Source: Gemmatimonadaceae bacterium (GTDB taxonomy: Bacteria; Gemmatimonadota; Gemmatimonadetes; Gemmatimonadales; Gemmatimonadaceae). Taken from it: DNA of 5,179 nt. A program made the translations under genes and the position numbers. Positions 1 to 5,179 of the stretch are shown here, piece by piece. The stretch's first letter is position 1, and every line of letters begins with the position of its first letter. Location: positions 1 through 5,179 of the forward strand of contig JACDDZ010000138.1 in the NCBI GenBank assembly GCA_013816695.1, in the 5' to 3' direction. Under the pieces are notes generated by a model. That model worked only from the letters and a program-made list of their open reading frames with translations, searched no databases and was not told where the DNA came from.

Positions 1-76
1 ATCGGTAACTTTACGCGTCCCTATGACCGGACAGGCCGGTTCTCGGCAAGTGGAACGACCCAGACCAGGTAGGTAG
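1..76 (+). other. Possible 3' tail of an upstream gene (frame unresolved)
   Basis: Two forward frames are open from the window edge: one ends at TAG 70-72 and the other at TAG 74-76. Either could be the last ~23-25 codons of a gene upstream of hflX, or the stretch could be plain intergenic DNA. The third frame is stopped at once. Neither short peptide (frame 1 begins IGNFTRPYDRTGRF; frame 2 contains VPMTGQAGSRQVERP) is recognisable to me. Frame 2 is also the frame of hflX, so an in-frame TAG at 74-76 separates it from the hflX body. No hairpin followed by a T-run is seen before hflX, which would allow co-transcription with whatever lies upstream. Confidence 0.25.
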
Positions 77-124
77 AGAATTTCCAAAGGCGAAATAATC
101 GAGCTGTTCGCCCCGGCCGAGCGA

Positions 125-1381
125 GTGGTGCTCGTCGGGGCGCCGCTCAAGCGATCTGATGCGCGACACCATGTAGGTGAGCACCTCGAGGAGCTTGCCC
201 AGCTCGCCGATACGGCGGGCGCGGTGGTTGTAGGTGAGATGGTGCAGAACATCGACAAGCCGAATGCAGCGACATATCTCGGCAAGGGAAAGGTCGAAGA
301 ACTTTCCCGCTTCATCGAAGAGAAGAACGCGTCGCTGATTATTTTCGACGACGAGCTTTCACCTTCGCAGGGAAAGAATCTGGAGGACGCGACCGGAAAG
401 CGCGTGATGGACCGCGCCGAGCTGATTCTGGACATTTTCGCAACCCGCGCCAGGTCGAAGGAAGCCAAGATGCAAGTCGAGCTCGCGCAGCTGCAGTACA
501 TGCTGCCGCGACTGACTCGCATGTGGGCTCACCTTGAGAAGTTTCGCGGCGGTATTGGCGTCAGGGGCCCGGGTGAAACACAGCTCGAAACCGACAGACG
601 GCTGATCAATCACCGGATCAAGATTCTCAAGCAGCGGCTGGATGAAGTTCAGCGTGCAAGAGAAGTGCAGCGGCAGGGAAGGCGCAACGAGTTTCTCGCT
701 TCGCTTGTCGGGTACACCAACGCAGGAAAATCCTCGATCCTCCGTTCGATTGCGCGCGCTCCCGACGTGTTCGTCGAGGACCGCCTGTTCGCGACACTGG
801 ACCCGCTCACGCGTGAGATTTCGCTGGGCGAGAATTACAAGGCCCTGCTGAGTGACACCGTAGGGTTCATCAGGAAACTTCCGCACAATCTTGTTGCCAG
901 CTTTCGGGCGACGTTGGAAGAAGTCATGCAATCGGATCTGCTCCTGCACGTTGTCGACGCGAGCCATCCGCGGTGGGAAGAGCAGCGATTTGTAGTTGAC
1001 GAAGTTCTGGCTGATCTCGGAGCTGCGGAGAAACCGAAGCTTTATGTGTTTAACAAGATTGACTTGCTGAGTCCGGAGACTCTGGCCGGCATGCGAGAGC
1101 GGATTGGGAACCTGATTCCGGATGCAGTGTTTGTTTCTACGGTTCTGGAAGATGGTCTGGAGCCGCTGAAGCGCGCGCTATTGGCAGCCACGCGCAAGGA
1201 TCGGAAGCTTTCGGAGATCCGGATATCATCGACCGAGGGGAAGCTGCTCGCCGAGATTCACAGGTTCGGCGAAGTGCTGGAACAGCGGTCGGACAATGGC
1301 GACATCATTCTCAGGGCGAGAATTGGGGAAGCAACTCAGGGGCGGCTCGTGCGAGCCGGAGTAAAAGTCTCGCAGATCTAG
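125..1381 (+). CDS. hflX: HflX-family ribosome-associated GTPase
   Basis: HflX is a cytoplasmic translational GTPase-like factor that binds the 50S subunit, and in studied bacteria it splits or rescues stalled ribosomes, notably in heat stress. The 418-residue protein has the HflX N-terminal domain (residues ~1-140), then the linker signature GGIGVRGPGETQLETDRR at 142-159 and a coiled helical stretch (~160-188). The G domain follows: P-loop GYTNAGKS at 196-203, switch-I FATLD with Thr224, DTVG at 244-247, NKID at 310-313 and a G5-like VSTV at 337-340, then a C-terminal domain. Length is normal for the family. The GTG at 125 is the first standard start after the in-frame TAG at 74-76, but codons 77-124 (RISKGEIIELFAPAER) read like the usual family N-terminus, so the true start may be a rare upstream codon. 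GTG 125 has no convincing Shine-Dalgarno sequence. The family call is very secure; only the start is doubtful. Confidence 0.96.
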   Translation: MVLVGAPLKRSDARHHVGEHLEELAQLADTAGAVVVGEMVQNIDKPNAATYLGKGKVEELSRFIEEKNASLIIFDDELSPSQGKNLEDATGKRVMDRAELILDIFATRARSKEAKMQVELAQLQYMLPRLTRMWAHLEKFRGGIGVRGPGETQLETDRRLINHRIKILKQRLDEVQRAREVQRQGRRNEFLASLVGYTNAGKSSILRSIARAPDVFVEDRLFATLDPLTREISLGENYKALLSDTVGFIRKLPHNLVASFRATLEEVMQSDLLLHVVDASHPRWEEQRFVVDEVLADLGAAEKPKLYVFNKIDLLSPETLAGMRERIGNLIPDAVFVSTVLEDGLEPLKRALLAATRKDRKLSEIRISSTEGKLLAEIHRFGEVLEQRSDNGDIILRARIGEATQGRLVRAGVKVSQI

Positions 1382-1402
1382 CCACAGATTCTGCGGGCTT
1401 TC
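1371..1402 (+). terminator. Possible weak intrinsic terminator after hflX
   Basis: CGCAGATCT (1371-1379) can pair with AGAtTCTGCG (1386-1395), giving a 9-bp stem with one bulged T and a loop of six bases. It is followed by GGGCTTTCTT, a broken T-rich stretch. The hairpin overlaps the hflX stop codon. The T tract is short and interrupted, so termination may be weak or the hairpin may be coincidental. Its place between a housekeeping gene and a differently themed cluster is what a terminator would need. Confidence 0.35.
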
Positions 1403-1560
1403 TTATGATCCACTATTCGCCTGAACCGAGCCGGAGGACATTTTCTCGAGCGTCATCCACCACCCACCAACATCCAGATTGGCTAGTAGCACCGGACCAG
1501 ATATTTTGTGCATTGCTCAAATCTGCGCCCCATAATCGATCCGGAACTGCCGAGACCACG
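1382..1560. other. Non-coding / degraded spacer after hflX
   Basis: I see no credible gene here. The + strand has stops in two frames (for example TGA 1406-1408 and adjacent TAGTAG around 1484-1489). The third frame is open but its peptide is of low quality and has no family character. It leads directly into the methyltransferase relics at 1561, so it may be decayed sequence of the same origin, but I find no alignment to the other genes in the window. A weak promoter-like pair, TTGTGC (1506-1511) and CATAAT (1531-1536), has a 19-base spacer and is not convincing. Confidence 0.4.
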
Positions 1561-1607
1561 TTGTCCCCCCTAGCGATCCTGCTGCTGGCGGGTTGGCCAA
1601 GGCACGC
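1561..1607 (+). pseudogene. Relic of a methyltransferase C-terminal segment (paralogue of 3494-4342)
   Basis: This 47-base stretch aligns without gaps to 4184-4230, inside the methyltransferase at 3494-4342, with 38 of 47 bases identical and a 17-base exact core. Read in the matching frame it gives LSPLAILLLAGWPRHA against LSPLAILLPAGWPRQA, 14 of 16 residues identical. Six of the nine differences are synonymous, so this looks like a remnant of a once-functional diverged homologue, not a recent copy or chance. No further similarity extends on either side: the upstream part and the remaining C-terminus of the protein are absent. The frame stays open from ATG 1405 to 1776, but the rest of that reading frame is not protein-like. 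I treat it as a truncated pseudogene fragment. Confidence 0.7.
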
Positions 1608-1609
1608 CG

Positions 1610-1834
1610 CTCGCTCCCGGGCGTGGTTTTGTGCAGGTGGATGCGTATCGCAACGAAGAGGAGCGGAAGAGTTTTATGCAGTGGGTGCTTACGGCCAAGC
1701 ATCACGACTTTCCAGCAGGTTGGATAAGTACATTTACGGATGCCGGTTACACAGGCGACGGGTCGTGGACTTTTAGTCTGAGATGTTTCCACGCCGGCCG
1801 ACTGATGGAGCGTAATAATGCAAAACCACTATAA
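1610..1834 (+). pseudogene. Truncated C-terminal remnant of a second SAM-dependent methyltransferase
   Basis: In the frame ending at TAA 1832-1834, codons from 1610 read LAPGRGFVQVDAYRNEEER, then QWVLTAKHHD, then DAGYTGDGSWTF ending near 1774. This resembles the end of a class I methyltransferase family whose members carry a '(K/R)PGG..F(I/V)QVD(S/A)YR.EEE' strand, a 'W.LTA(K/R)T' helix and a terminal 'GYTGDYYWT' motif; that comparison is from memory. The SAM-binding half (motif I and the acidic loop) is missing, because the frame is stopped at 1571-1573 and the DNA just upstream belongs to a different methyltransferase relic in another frame. The last ~20 codons, after SWTFSL, look unrelated to the family. 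A GTG at 1631 could start a 67-residue peptide, but such a piece lacks any cofactor site, so a functional product is unlikely. Confidence 0.65.
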
Positions 1835-1837
1835 GGG
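1833..1837 (+). promoter_or_regulatory. Ribosome binding site for the 1847 methyltransferase
   Basis: AAGGG lies nine bases before ATG 1847 and overlaps the TAA that ends the relic reading frame. It supports ATG 1847 as the real start. Confidence 0.55.
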
Positions 1838-1846
1838 TGCGCGCTA

Positions 1847-2812
1847 ATGGGAATATCCGTAGATGGGGCAAGACATCTTCTTCAAACGGTTCAAAAACTT
1901 GGGATATCAGGCAAGGGGGGGGCGGTTCTGACGCTTGGAAGGCAAGCCACCTACATAGATCTCAAGGATTTTGGAGTGCTTCTTTCTGCGGCGGGAATCG
2001 GCCGATTTGAAAATAGAACGATTCGATTCTTTAAGGCAGCCGATCAGGAACGTTTTGAACGCATCATTCAGTCGAATCGCGGGTTCGGACACCCACCTTC
2101 ATTCAACCCTGCACATATTAGCGACGAACTGTGGTTTGCGGCTCTCGGGTTTGATGTTGTCGACAGCGTTGACGCCAATAACCACGAAGGCGCCAGCTTC
2201 CTGCATGATTTGAATCTGCCTGGGCTCGCCGAGGCCGCGGGGAAAAAGTACGATTTCATATTTGATGGCGGCACTCTTGAACACGTATTCCACGTGCCGA
2301 ACGTACTCGACAATCTTTTCAGTTGTTTGAACATCGGTGGATGGATCTATCATCAGGCGCCAAGCAACAACCATGTTGATCATGGATTTTATCAGTTTTC
2401 ACCTACTTTTTTTCACGATTGGTACGGCGCGAACCGGTGGAAAATTGGTCATTCGACATTCTTCCGGCACACGAAACGCCACAACAGTGAGCCATGGCAT
2501 TTCTACCCTTACTCTCCCGGTTCGCTGGCGGAGGTGGCTTTCGGTGGCATGGACGAGGCGATGTGGGGGGTGGCATTTTGCGCACAGAAGACTCAGGAAA
2601 GCACTTCTACTGAAATACCGCAGCAAAGCCTAATGGTTGACGCGTGGCATCACAGCGTTACCAAGCCAACCACCGAAGATTTCTCAACATGGCATCGTCG
2701 AGCCACGAGAACCACCGGCGGTTCGATTACCCGGTTTCTGAAACGAAAGCTTCGCAATCGGGTTACGCTGGCAATCAAGGCTTCGCTGTACTCCGGTTTC
2801 CGTCGCACATAG
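1847..2812 (+). CDS. SAM-dependent methyltransferase-like protein of a glycan cluster
   Basis: Probable class I methyltransferase, 321 residues, of a type I associate with polysaccharide gene clusters; the substrate is unknown. A motif-I-like strand is at 26-33 (AVLTLGRQ), unusual because GRQ replaces the common GxG loop. An acidic strand lies around 101-110 (GFDVVDSVDA), a DLNLP segment at 121-125, the post-motif core YDFIFDGGTLEHVFHVPNVL at 135-154, and a LNIGGWIYH strand at 161-169. The distinctive NNHVDHGFYQFSPTFFHDWY block spans 174-193. Roughly residues 245-321 form a polar tail ending in a strongly basic segment (about 296-320, rich in K/R), which might bind nucleic acid, acidic lipid or membrane. 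ATG 1847 follows AAGGG at good spacing. The gene contains a G8 run (1915-1922), a T7 run (2407-2413) and a G6 run (2565-2570), making slippage possible. It follows methyltransferase relics and precedes gmhA by 61 bp. Fold call fairly sure; function open. Confidence 0.8.
   Translation: MGISVDGARHLLQTVQKLGISGKGGAVLTLGRQATYIDLKDFGVLLSAAGIGRFENRTIRFFKAADQERFERIIQSNRGFGHPPSFNPAHISDELWFAALGFDVVDSVDANNHEGASFLHDLNLPGLAEAAGKKYDFIFDGGTLEHVFHVPNVLDNLFSCLNIGGWIYHQAPSNNHVDHGFYQFSPTFFHDWYGANRWKIGHSTFFRHTKRHNSEPWHFYPYSPGSLAEVAFGGMDEAMWGVAFCAQKTQESTSTEIPQQSLMVDAWHHSVTKPTTEDFSTWHRRATRTTGGSITRFLKRKLRNRVTLAIKASLYSGFRRT
1915..1922 (+). repeat. G8 homopolymer tract inside the 1847 methyltransferase gene
   Basis: Eight consecutive G residues cover the third base of codon 23 through the first base of codon 26 (K-G-G-A), followed by CGG. 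Gain or loss of one G would shift the frame before the SAM-binding strand and abolish the protein. It is the longest homopolymer I noticed in the window. Confidence 0.9.
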
Positions 2813-2839
2813 CCCTCATCAGCATTCCTCCCAGAGAGA

Positions 2840-2868
2840 TTGGCTATCGGCACCTGTATTGATATTTT
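2840..2868 (+). promoter_or_regulatory. Weak promoter-like pair just upstream of gmhA
   Basis: TTGGCT (2840-2845) and TATTTT (2863-2868) match four of six bases each of the sigma-70 consensus, with a 17-base spacer. The -10-like box ends five bases before ATG 2874, so a transcript from it would be nearly or wholly leaderless. There is no clear Shine-Dalgarno sequence before that ATG, which agrees with this, but the match is weak and could be chance. Confidence 0.25.
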
Positions 2869-2873
2869 GTTCC

Positions 2874-3497
2874 ATGCCCAAACCTGTGCCCGACAGTCGA
2901 CCTGAAGTCGCCGAGACCATTCGCAATGGCCTTGTTGCGCTCGCTGATCTAGCCCGAAGAGAATCGGGGAACGCATCTGCCCTCGCGAAAGTAGTTGACC
3001 TTTACTGCGATACTCTGGAAGCCGGCGGAACGCTGTTCTTTGTCGGCAATGGCGGCAGTGCGGCCGATGCACAGCATCTCGCAACAGAGTATGTCGTGCG
3101 GTATCGCGAGAACCGAAGGCCTTTCGCCGCGATTGCCCTTACAACTGATACGTCGCTGCTTACAGCAACGGGAAATGATCTTTCTTTCGAAGAAATCTTC
3201 TCACGGCAGCTTGAAGCGCTCTGTACTTCCAAAGACTTACTGGTGATCCACAGCACCAGCGGAAAGAGTCCGAATCTTGTGTGCGCTGTAAGGGCCGCCA
3301 GGGCGAAGGGTGCGAAGATCGTCGCGTTTCTCGGCAGGGGCGGCGGCGACATTGCTGCCATTGTAGACGAGGCAATTGTCGTGGAATCTGACAGCACGAG
3401 CCACATTCAGGAGCTGCACCTCGCGATGGAGCATCTTGTGTGCGAATGCGTTGAGTCACAAATGCTCGGCGGCGGAAATGCTCTCGGCACAGGATGA
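2874..3497 (+). CDS. gmhA: Phosphoheptose isomerase (sedoheptulose-7-phosphate isomerase, SIS domain)
   Basis: GmhA converts D-sedoheptulose 7-phosphate to D-glycero-D-manno-heptose 7-phosphate, the first step toward ADP-heptose (LPS core) or GDP-heptose (capsule, S-layer glycan). It acts in the cytoplasm. The ~207-residue length is typical. The SIS fold is visible: an N-terminal helix, FFVGNGGSAADAQHLATE (the HLATE helix supplies zinc-site His68 and catalytic Glu72), the phosphate-binding STSGKSPN loop, GAKIVAFLGRGGG, and IQELHLAMEH near the end. The last carries the Gln179 and His187 equivalents of E. coli GmhA Gln172 and His180 (numbering from ATG 2874). All expected active-site residues are present. 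ATG 2874 is preferred; an in-frame TTG at 2859 would add five residues, and neither has a clear Shine-Dalgarno site. The stop overlaps the next gene by ATGA, implying translational coupling with that methyltransferase. No kinase, phosphatase or nucleotidyltransferase partner lies in the window. A paralogous SIS isomerase role is possible but less likely. Confidence 0.93.
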   Translation: MPKPVPDSRPEVAETIRNGLVALADLARRESGNASALAKVVDLYCDTLEAGGTLFFVGNGGSAADAQHLATEYVVRYRENRRPFAAIALTTDTSLLTATGNDLSFEEIFSRQLEALCTSKDLLVIHSTSGKSPNLVCAVRAARAKGAKIVAFLGRGGGDIAAIVDEAIVVESDSTSHIQELHLAMEHLVCECVESQMLGGGNALGTG

Positions 3498-4342
3498 CTG
3501 CGGAAGCATTCAGGACGTGGGTTGACGCACAGCCGGCCGCACTCGGGTCCGAGTGGGTAGGAACACTTGAAGAAAGAAAACAGGAAGAAGCTCATTTTCA
3601 CGACGCCGACCGTCTGGACCATCGTGATGAGGTCGCGGCGAATTCCAGTAACCGCCGTTTCTATGAATCGATGTCACCCGCTCGCACCTGGATGGCGGAA
3701 TGGGTTACGCGCCATGCGCCGGGCGCGATAGTACTGGATTACGCCTGCGGTCACGGGAGCCAGGCCTTGAAAGCCGTCCACGCCGGTGCAGCGCTGGCAG
3801 TCGGTATCGATGTAAGCGAGGTGTCAGTTGGTAATGCGCGCGAGCTGGCGGACAGGGCGGGATTCGCTGAGTCCACCCGGTTTCTGCAGCGCGATTGCGA
3901 AGCGACCGGATTTCCGGATAATACGTTCGACGCCGCTATCTGTTCCGGGATGCTTCATCATCTGGACCTCGAGCGCGCATTGCCCGAGCTTCACAGAGTG
4001 ATGAAACCCGGCGGCCGCATCCTCTGCTTCGAGGCCTTGTCGTACAATCCGATTATCAGGCTGTACCGACGCTGGACTCCGCATCTCCGCACCGAATGGG
4101 AGCGCCAGCACATTCTCGGAATGAAGGATCTGCGAATGGCACGGCGCTGGTTTTCGGTCGAGAATGTTCATTTTTTCAACATCTTGTCACCGCTCGCTAT
4201 CTTGTTGCCAGCGGGTTGGCCAAGGCAGGCTGCGCTACGCGTATTGACGGCAATTGATTCCGCCCTCACACGGATCCCGCTCGTTCAGCTGCTTAGCTGG
4301 GTATTCGTTTTCGAACTCGTTAAAGGCGAGTCGAAGCGGTAG
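3494..4342 (+). CDS. UbiE/COQ5-like class I SAM-dependent methyltransferase
   Basis: A 282-residue methyltransferase with a full SAM-binding core: motif I VLDYACGHG at 80-88, acidic ribose-binding Asp106 in VGIDVS, adenine-region RDCEATGFPD at 133-142, motif FDAAICSGMLHHL at 145-157 and the LHRVMKPGGRIL strand at 167-177. The N-terminal ~75 residues include a charged helix (EERKQEEAHFHDADR). After ~225 the C-terminus turns hydrophobic (FFNILSPLAILLPAGW, IPLVQLLSWVFVFEL), a tail that may contact membrane or a lipid-linked substrate. ATG 3494 overlaps the gmhA stop (ATGA), so the two are probably one transcription and coupled translation unit; this argues for a sugar or glycolipid substrate over a quinone, although the fold resembles UbiE. 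Residues 231-246 have a relic homologue at 1561-1607. The acceptor is not predictable from sequence. Confidence 0.88.
   Translation: MTAEAFRTWVDAQPAALGSEWVGTLEERKQEEAHFHDADRLDHRDEVAANSSNRRFYESMSPARTWMAEWVTRHAPGAIVLDYACGHGSQALKAVHAGAALAVGIDVSEVSVGNARELADRAGFAESTRFLQRDCEATGFPDNTFDAAICSGMLHHLDLERALPELHRVMKPGGRILCFEALSYNPIIRLYRRWTPHLRTEWERQHILGMKDLRMARRWFSVENVHFFNILSPLAILLPAGWPRQAALRVLTAIDSALTRIPLVQLLSWVFVFELVKGESKR
4184..4230 (+). repeat. 47-bp segment with a diverged copy at 1561-1607
   Basis: This in-gene segment encodes residues 231-246 of the 3494 methyltransferase and aligns ungapped with 1561-1607 at 38/47 bases. The longest identical run is 17 bases (GCGGGTTGGCCAAGGCA). The differences are mainly synonymous, pointing to shared coding ancestry; it does not look like a mobile or regulatory repeat. 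Confidence 0.75.
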
Positions 4343-4395
4343 CGTCTTCAAGCTGTCACGCATTACTCGTCCTCTCCTCCAACCTGTAACCACCC

Positions 4396-5070
4396 ATGGA
4401 AGACAAAACTCGAGAGCCGCAATATCAGGTGCTGGTCGAATACGCAAAGGAGCGCGGACTGGAATCACTTGGATTGATGACCAGCCAGGCATGGTTCGAT
4501 GATCCCAAGAGGCTCGCATTTACACTTTCCCGCTACAAGTTCGTCGCAAAAATGTTGAATGGTAGCCGGAATGTCCTCGAAATCGGATGCGCGGACGCAT
4601 TTGGCACGCGCATTGTGCTACAGCATGTAGACAAGATCACCGCTATCGATTTTGATCCGATTTTCATCGACGACGTGAAAAACAGGGCCTCCGATCGCTG
4701 GCCGATCGAAGCGTTCACTCATGACATGTTATCCGGACCAGTTCCGGGGACTTTTGATGGCGCATTCGCCATGGATGTACTGGAACATATTCCAGCCAAC
4801 AGCGAAGATGCATTTCTCCGCAATATGGCTTTATCGTTGACGGAACACGGCGTCGCCATAGTTGGAATTCCTTCACTTGAGTCCCAGGCCTACGCATCGC
4901 CGATTAGCAAGGCGGGGCATGTGAACTGTAAGTCAATGGGGCAGCTTCGCGAAACAATGCTTCGTCATTTTCACAACGTTTTCATGTTTTCAATGAATGA
5001 CGAGGTCGTCCATACGGGCCATGACCGAATGGCTAACTATCTCATCGCACTCTGCGCGGATAAGCGCTGA
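4396..5070 (+). CDS. Class I SAM-dependent methyltransferase, glycan-cluster type
   Basis: A 224-residue methyltransferase. Motif I is NVLEIGCADAFG at 59-70, the acidic SAM-ribose residue is Asp85 in ITAIDFDP, the THDML region is at 108-112, the post-motif core is FDGAFAMDVLEHIP at 120-133, and a late strand GVAIVGIPSLES is at 152-163. The C-terminal part (about 165-220) contains GHVNCKS and a terminal NYLIALCADK strand; such proteins are frequent in O-antigen, capsule and flagellin-glycan loci, where they methylate sugars or amino-sugars. It shares only the general fold with the genes at 1847 and 3494 and is not a close paralogue. ATG 4396 has no visible Shine-Dalgarno sequence; the next methionine, at codon 28, would leave the SAM core intact but is less likely. 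It follows the upstream gene by 53 bp with no terminator seen, so the same operon is likely. Substrate unknown. Confidence 0.87.
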   Translation: MEDKTREPQYQVLVEYAKERGLESLGLMTSQAWFDDPKRLAFTLSRYKFVAKMLNGSRNVLEIGCADAFGTRIVLQHVDKITAIDFDPIFIDDVKNRASDRWPIEAFTHDMLSGPVPGTFDGAFAMDVLEHIPANSEDAFLRNMALSLTEHGVAIVGIPSLESQAYASPISKAGHVNCKSMGQLRETMLRHFHNVFMFSMNDEVVHTGHDRMANYLIALCADKR

Positions 5071-5093
5071 AGAATCGGATCTTCTGAGAGGCT

Positions 5094-5099
5094 AAGGAG
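5094..5099 (+). promoter_or_regulatory. Strong Shine-Dalgarno sequence before the last gene
   Basis: AAGGAG sits eight bases before TTG 5108. It is the best ribosome binding site in the window and is the main reason for calling a gene start there. Confidence 0.7.
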
Positions 5100-5107
5100 A
5101 TTCGCTG

Positions 5108-5179
5108 TTGTCGTTAAGCGAGTCGCGGATACCTGTCAGTACCGGCGTGCAGGAGAAATCTGTAAAAAGATCGAGGAGT
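5108..5179 (+). CDS. 5' end of an unidentified gene (partial, TTG start)
   Basis: From TTG 5108 the frame is open for 24 codons to the window edge; the peptide begins MSLSESRIPVSTGVQEK and continues basic (KSVKRSRS). The start is chosen from AAGGAG eight bases upstream. It follows the 4396 methyltransferase by 37 bp on the same strand, so it probably continues the same operon. The visible residues show no domain, signal peptide or membrane segment, and I do not recognise the product. An in-frame GTG at 5147 is a possible alternative start behind a much poorer context. A start beyond the edge is also possible, since the window ends in GAGGAGT, another Shine-Dalgarno-like string. Confidence 0.5.
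   Translation, partial: MSLSESRIPVSTGVQEKSVKRSRS

Noticed and set aside
359..967. 202-codon reading frame on the - strand
   Set aside because: It lies antisense within hflX, whose + frame shows every family motif; the antisense peptide has no recognisable domain.
1343..1358. Near-perfect palindrome CGGCTCGTGCGAGCCG
   Set aside because: It lies inside hflX coding sequence before the stop, has no T-run after it and is explained by the codons; probably coincidental.
1506..1536. TTGTGC / CATAAT promoter-like pair upstream of the relics
   Set aside because: The spacer is 19 bases and the -35 match is only three of six; not enough to call a promoter.
1561..1607. Possibility that the 47-bp repeat is an insertion-sequence end or attachment site
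   Set aside because: Differences fall at synonymous positions in a shared reading frame, which indicates coding ancestry; there is no inverted partner, target duplication or transposase nearby.
1405..1776. 123-codon + strand reading frame between hflX and the 1847 gene
   Set aside because: Only 16 codons (1561-1607) resemble a protein; the rest is low-quality peptide, and its 3' half overlaps, out of frame, the more convincing relic at 1610-1834.
2650..3084. 144-codon reading frame on the - strand bridging the 1847 gene and gmhA
   Set aside because: It is antisense to two well-supported genes and is arginine-rich, typical of a shadow frame in GC-rich DNA.

Overview
The window looks like a chromosomal segment from a Gram-negative-type bacterium of moderately high GC content. 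It joins a housekeeping gene, hflX, to the beginning of a surface-polysaccharide or glycoconjugate gene cluster. The HflX sequence gives a weak impression of Gemmatimonadota or a similar soil or environmental lineage. That is recall of family style, not a search result. A sedoheptulose-7-phosphate isomerase (GmhA) implies heptose synthesis for LPS core, capsule or S-layer glycan. All genes lie on the + strand.

Layout. Positions 1-124 hold the possible tail of an upstream gene and the unresolved start of hflX. hflX (125-1381) is a complete ribosome-associated GTPase with all G motifs; a possible terminator hairpin overlaps its stop codon. The next ~465 bp (1382-1846) hold no intact gene. They contain decayed coding material: a 16-codon piece matching the C-terminal part of the methyltransferase at 3494-4342, followed at once, in another frame, by about 55 codons resembling the C-terminal end of a different SAM-dependent methyltransferase family. 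From 1847 there are four intact genes: a SAM-methyltransferase-like protein (1847-2812), gmhA (2874-3497), a UbiE-like methyltransferase (3494-4342, overlapping gmhA by ATGA) and a further class I methyltransferase (4396-5070). A last gene appears to start at 5108 with TTG behind a strong Shine-Dalgarno sequence and runs off the window.

How the genes may work together. The three intact methyltransferases are mutually dissimilar and sit around a heptose-pathway isomerase, which fits a locus making a sugar chain decorated with methyl groups. Substrates cannot be read from sequence. The methyltransferase at 1847 carries a G8 run near its 5' end and further homopolymer runs, so on/off switching by slippage is possible but unproven. 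The methyltransferase relics beside hflX suggest that this edge of the cluster has turned over by gene gain and decay. No RNA gene, CRISPR array, transposase or phage gene was seen.
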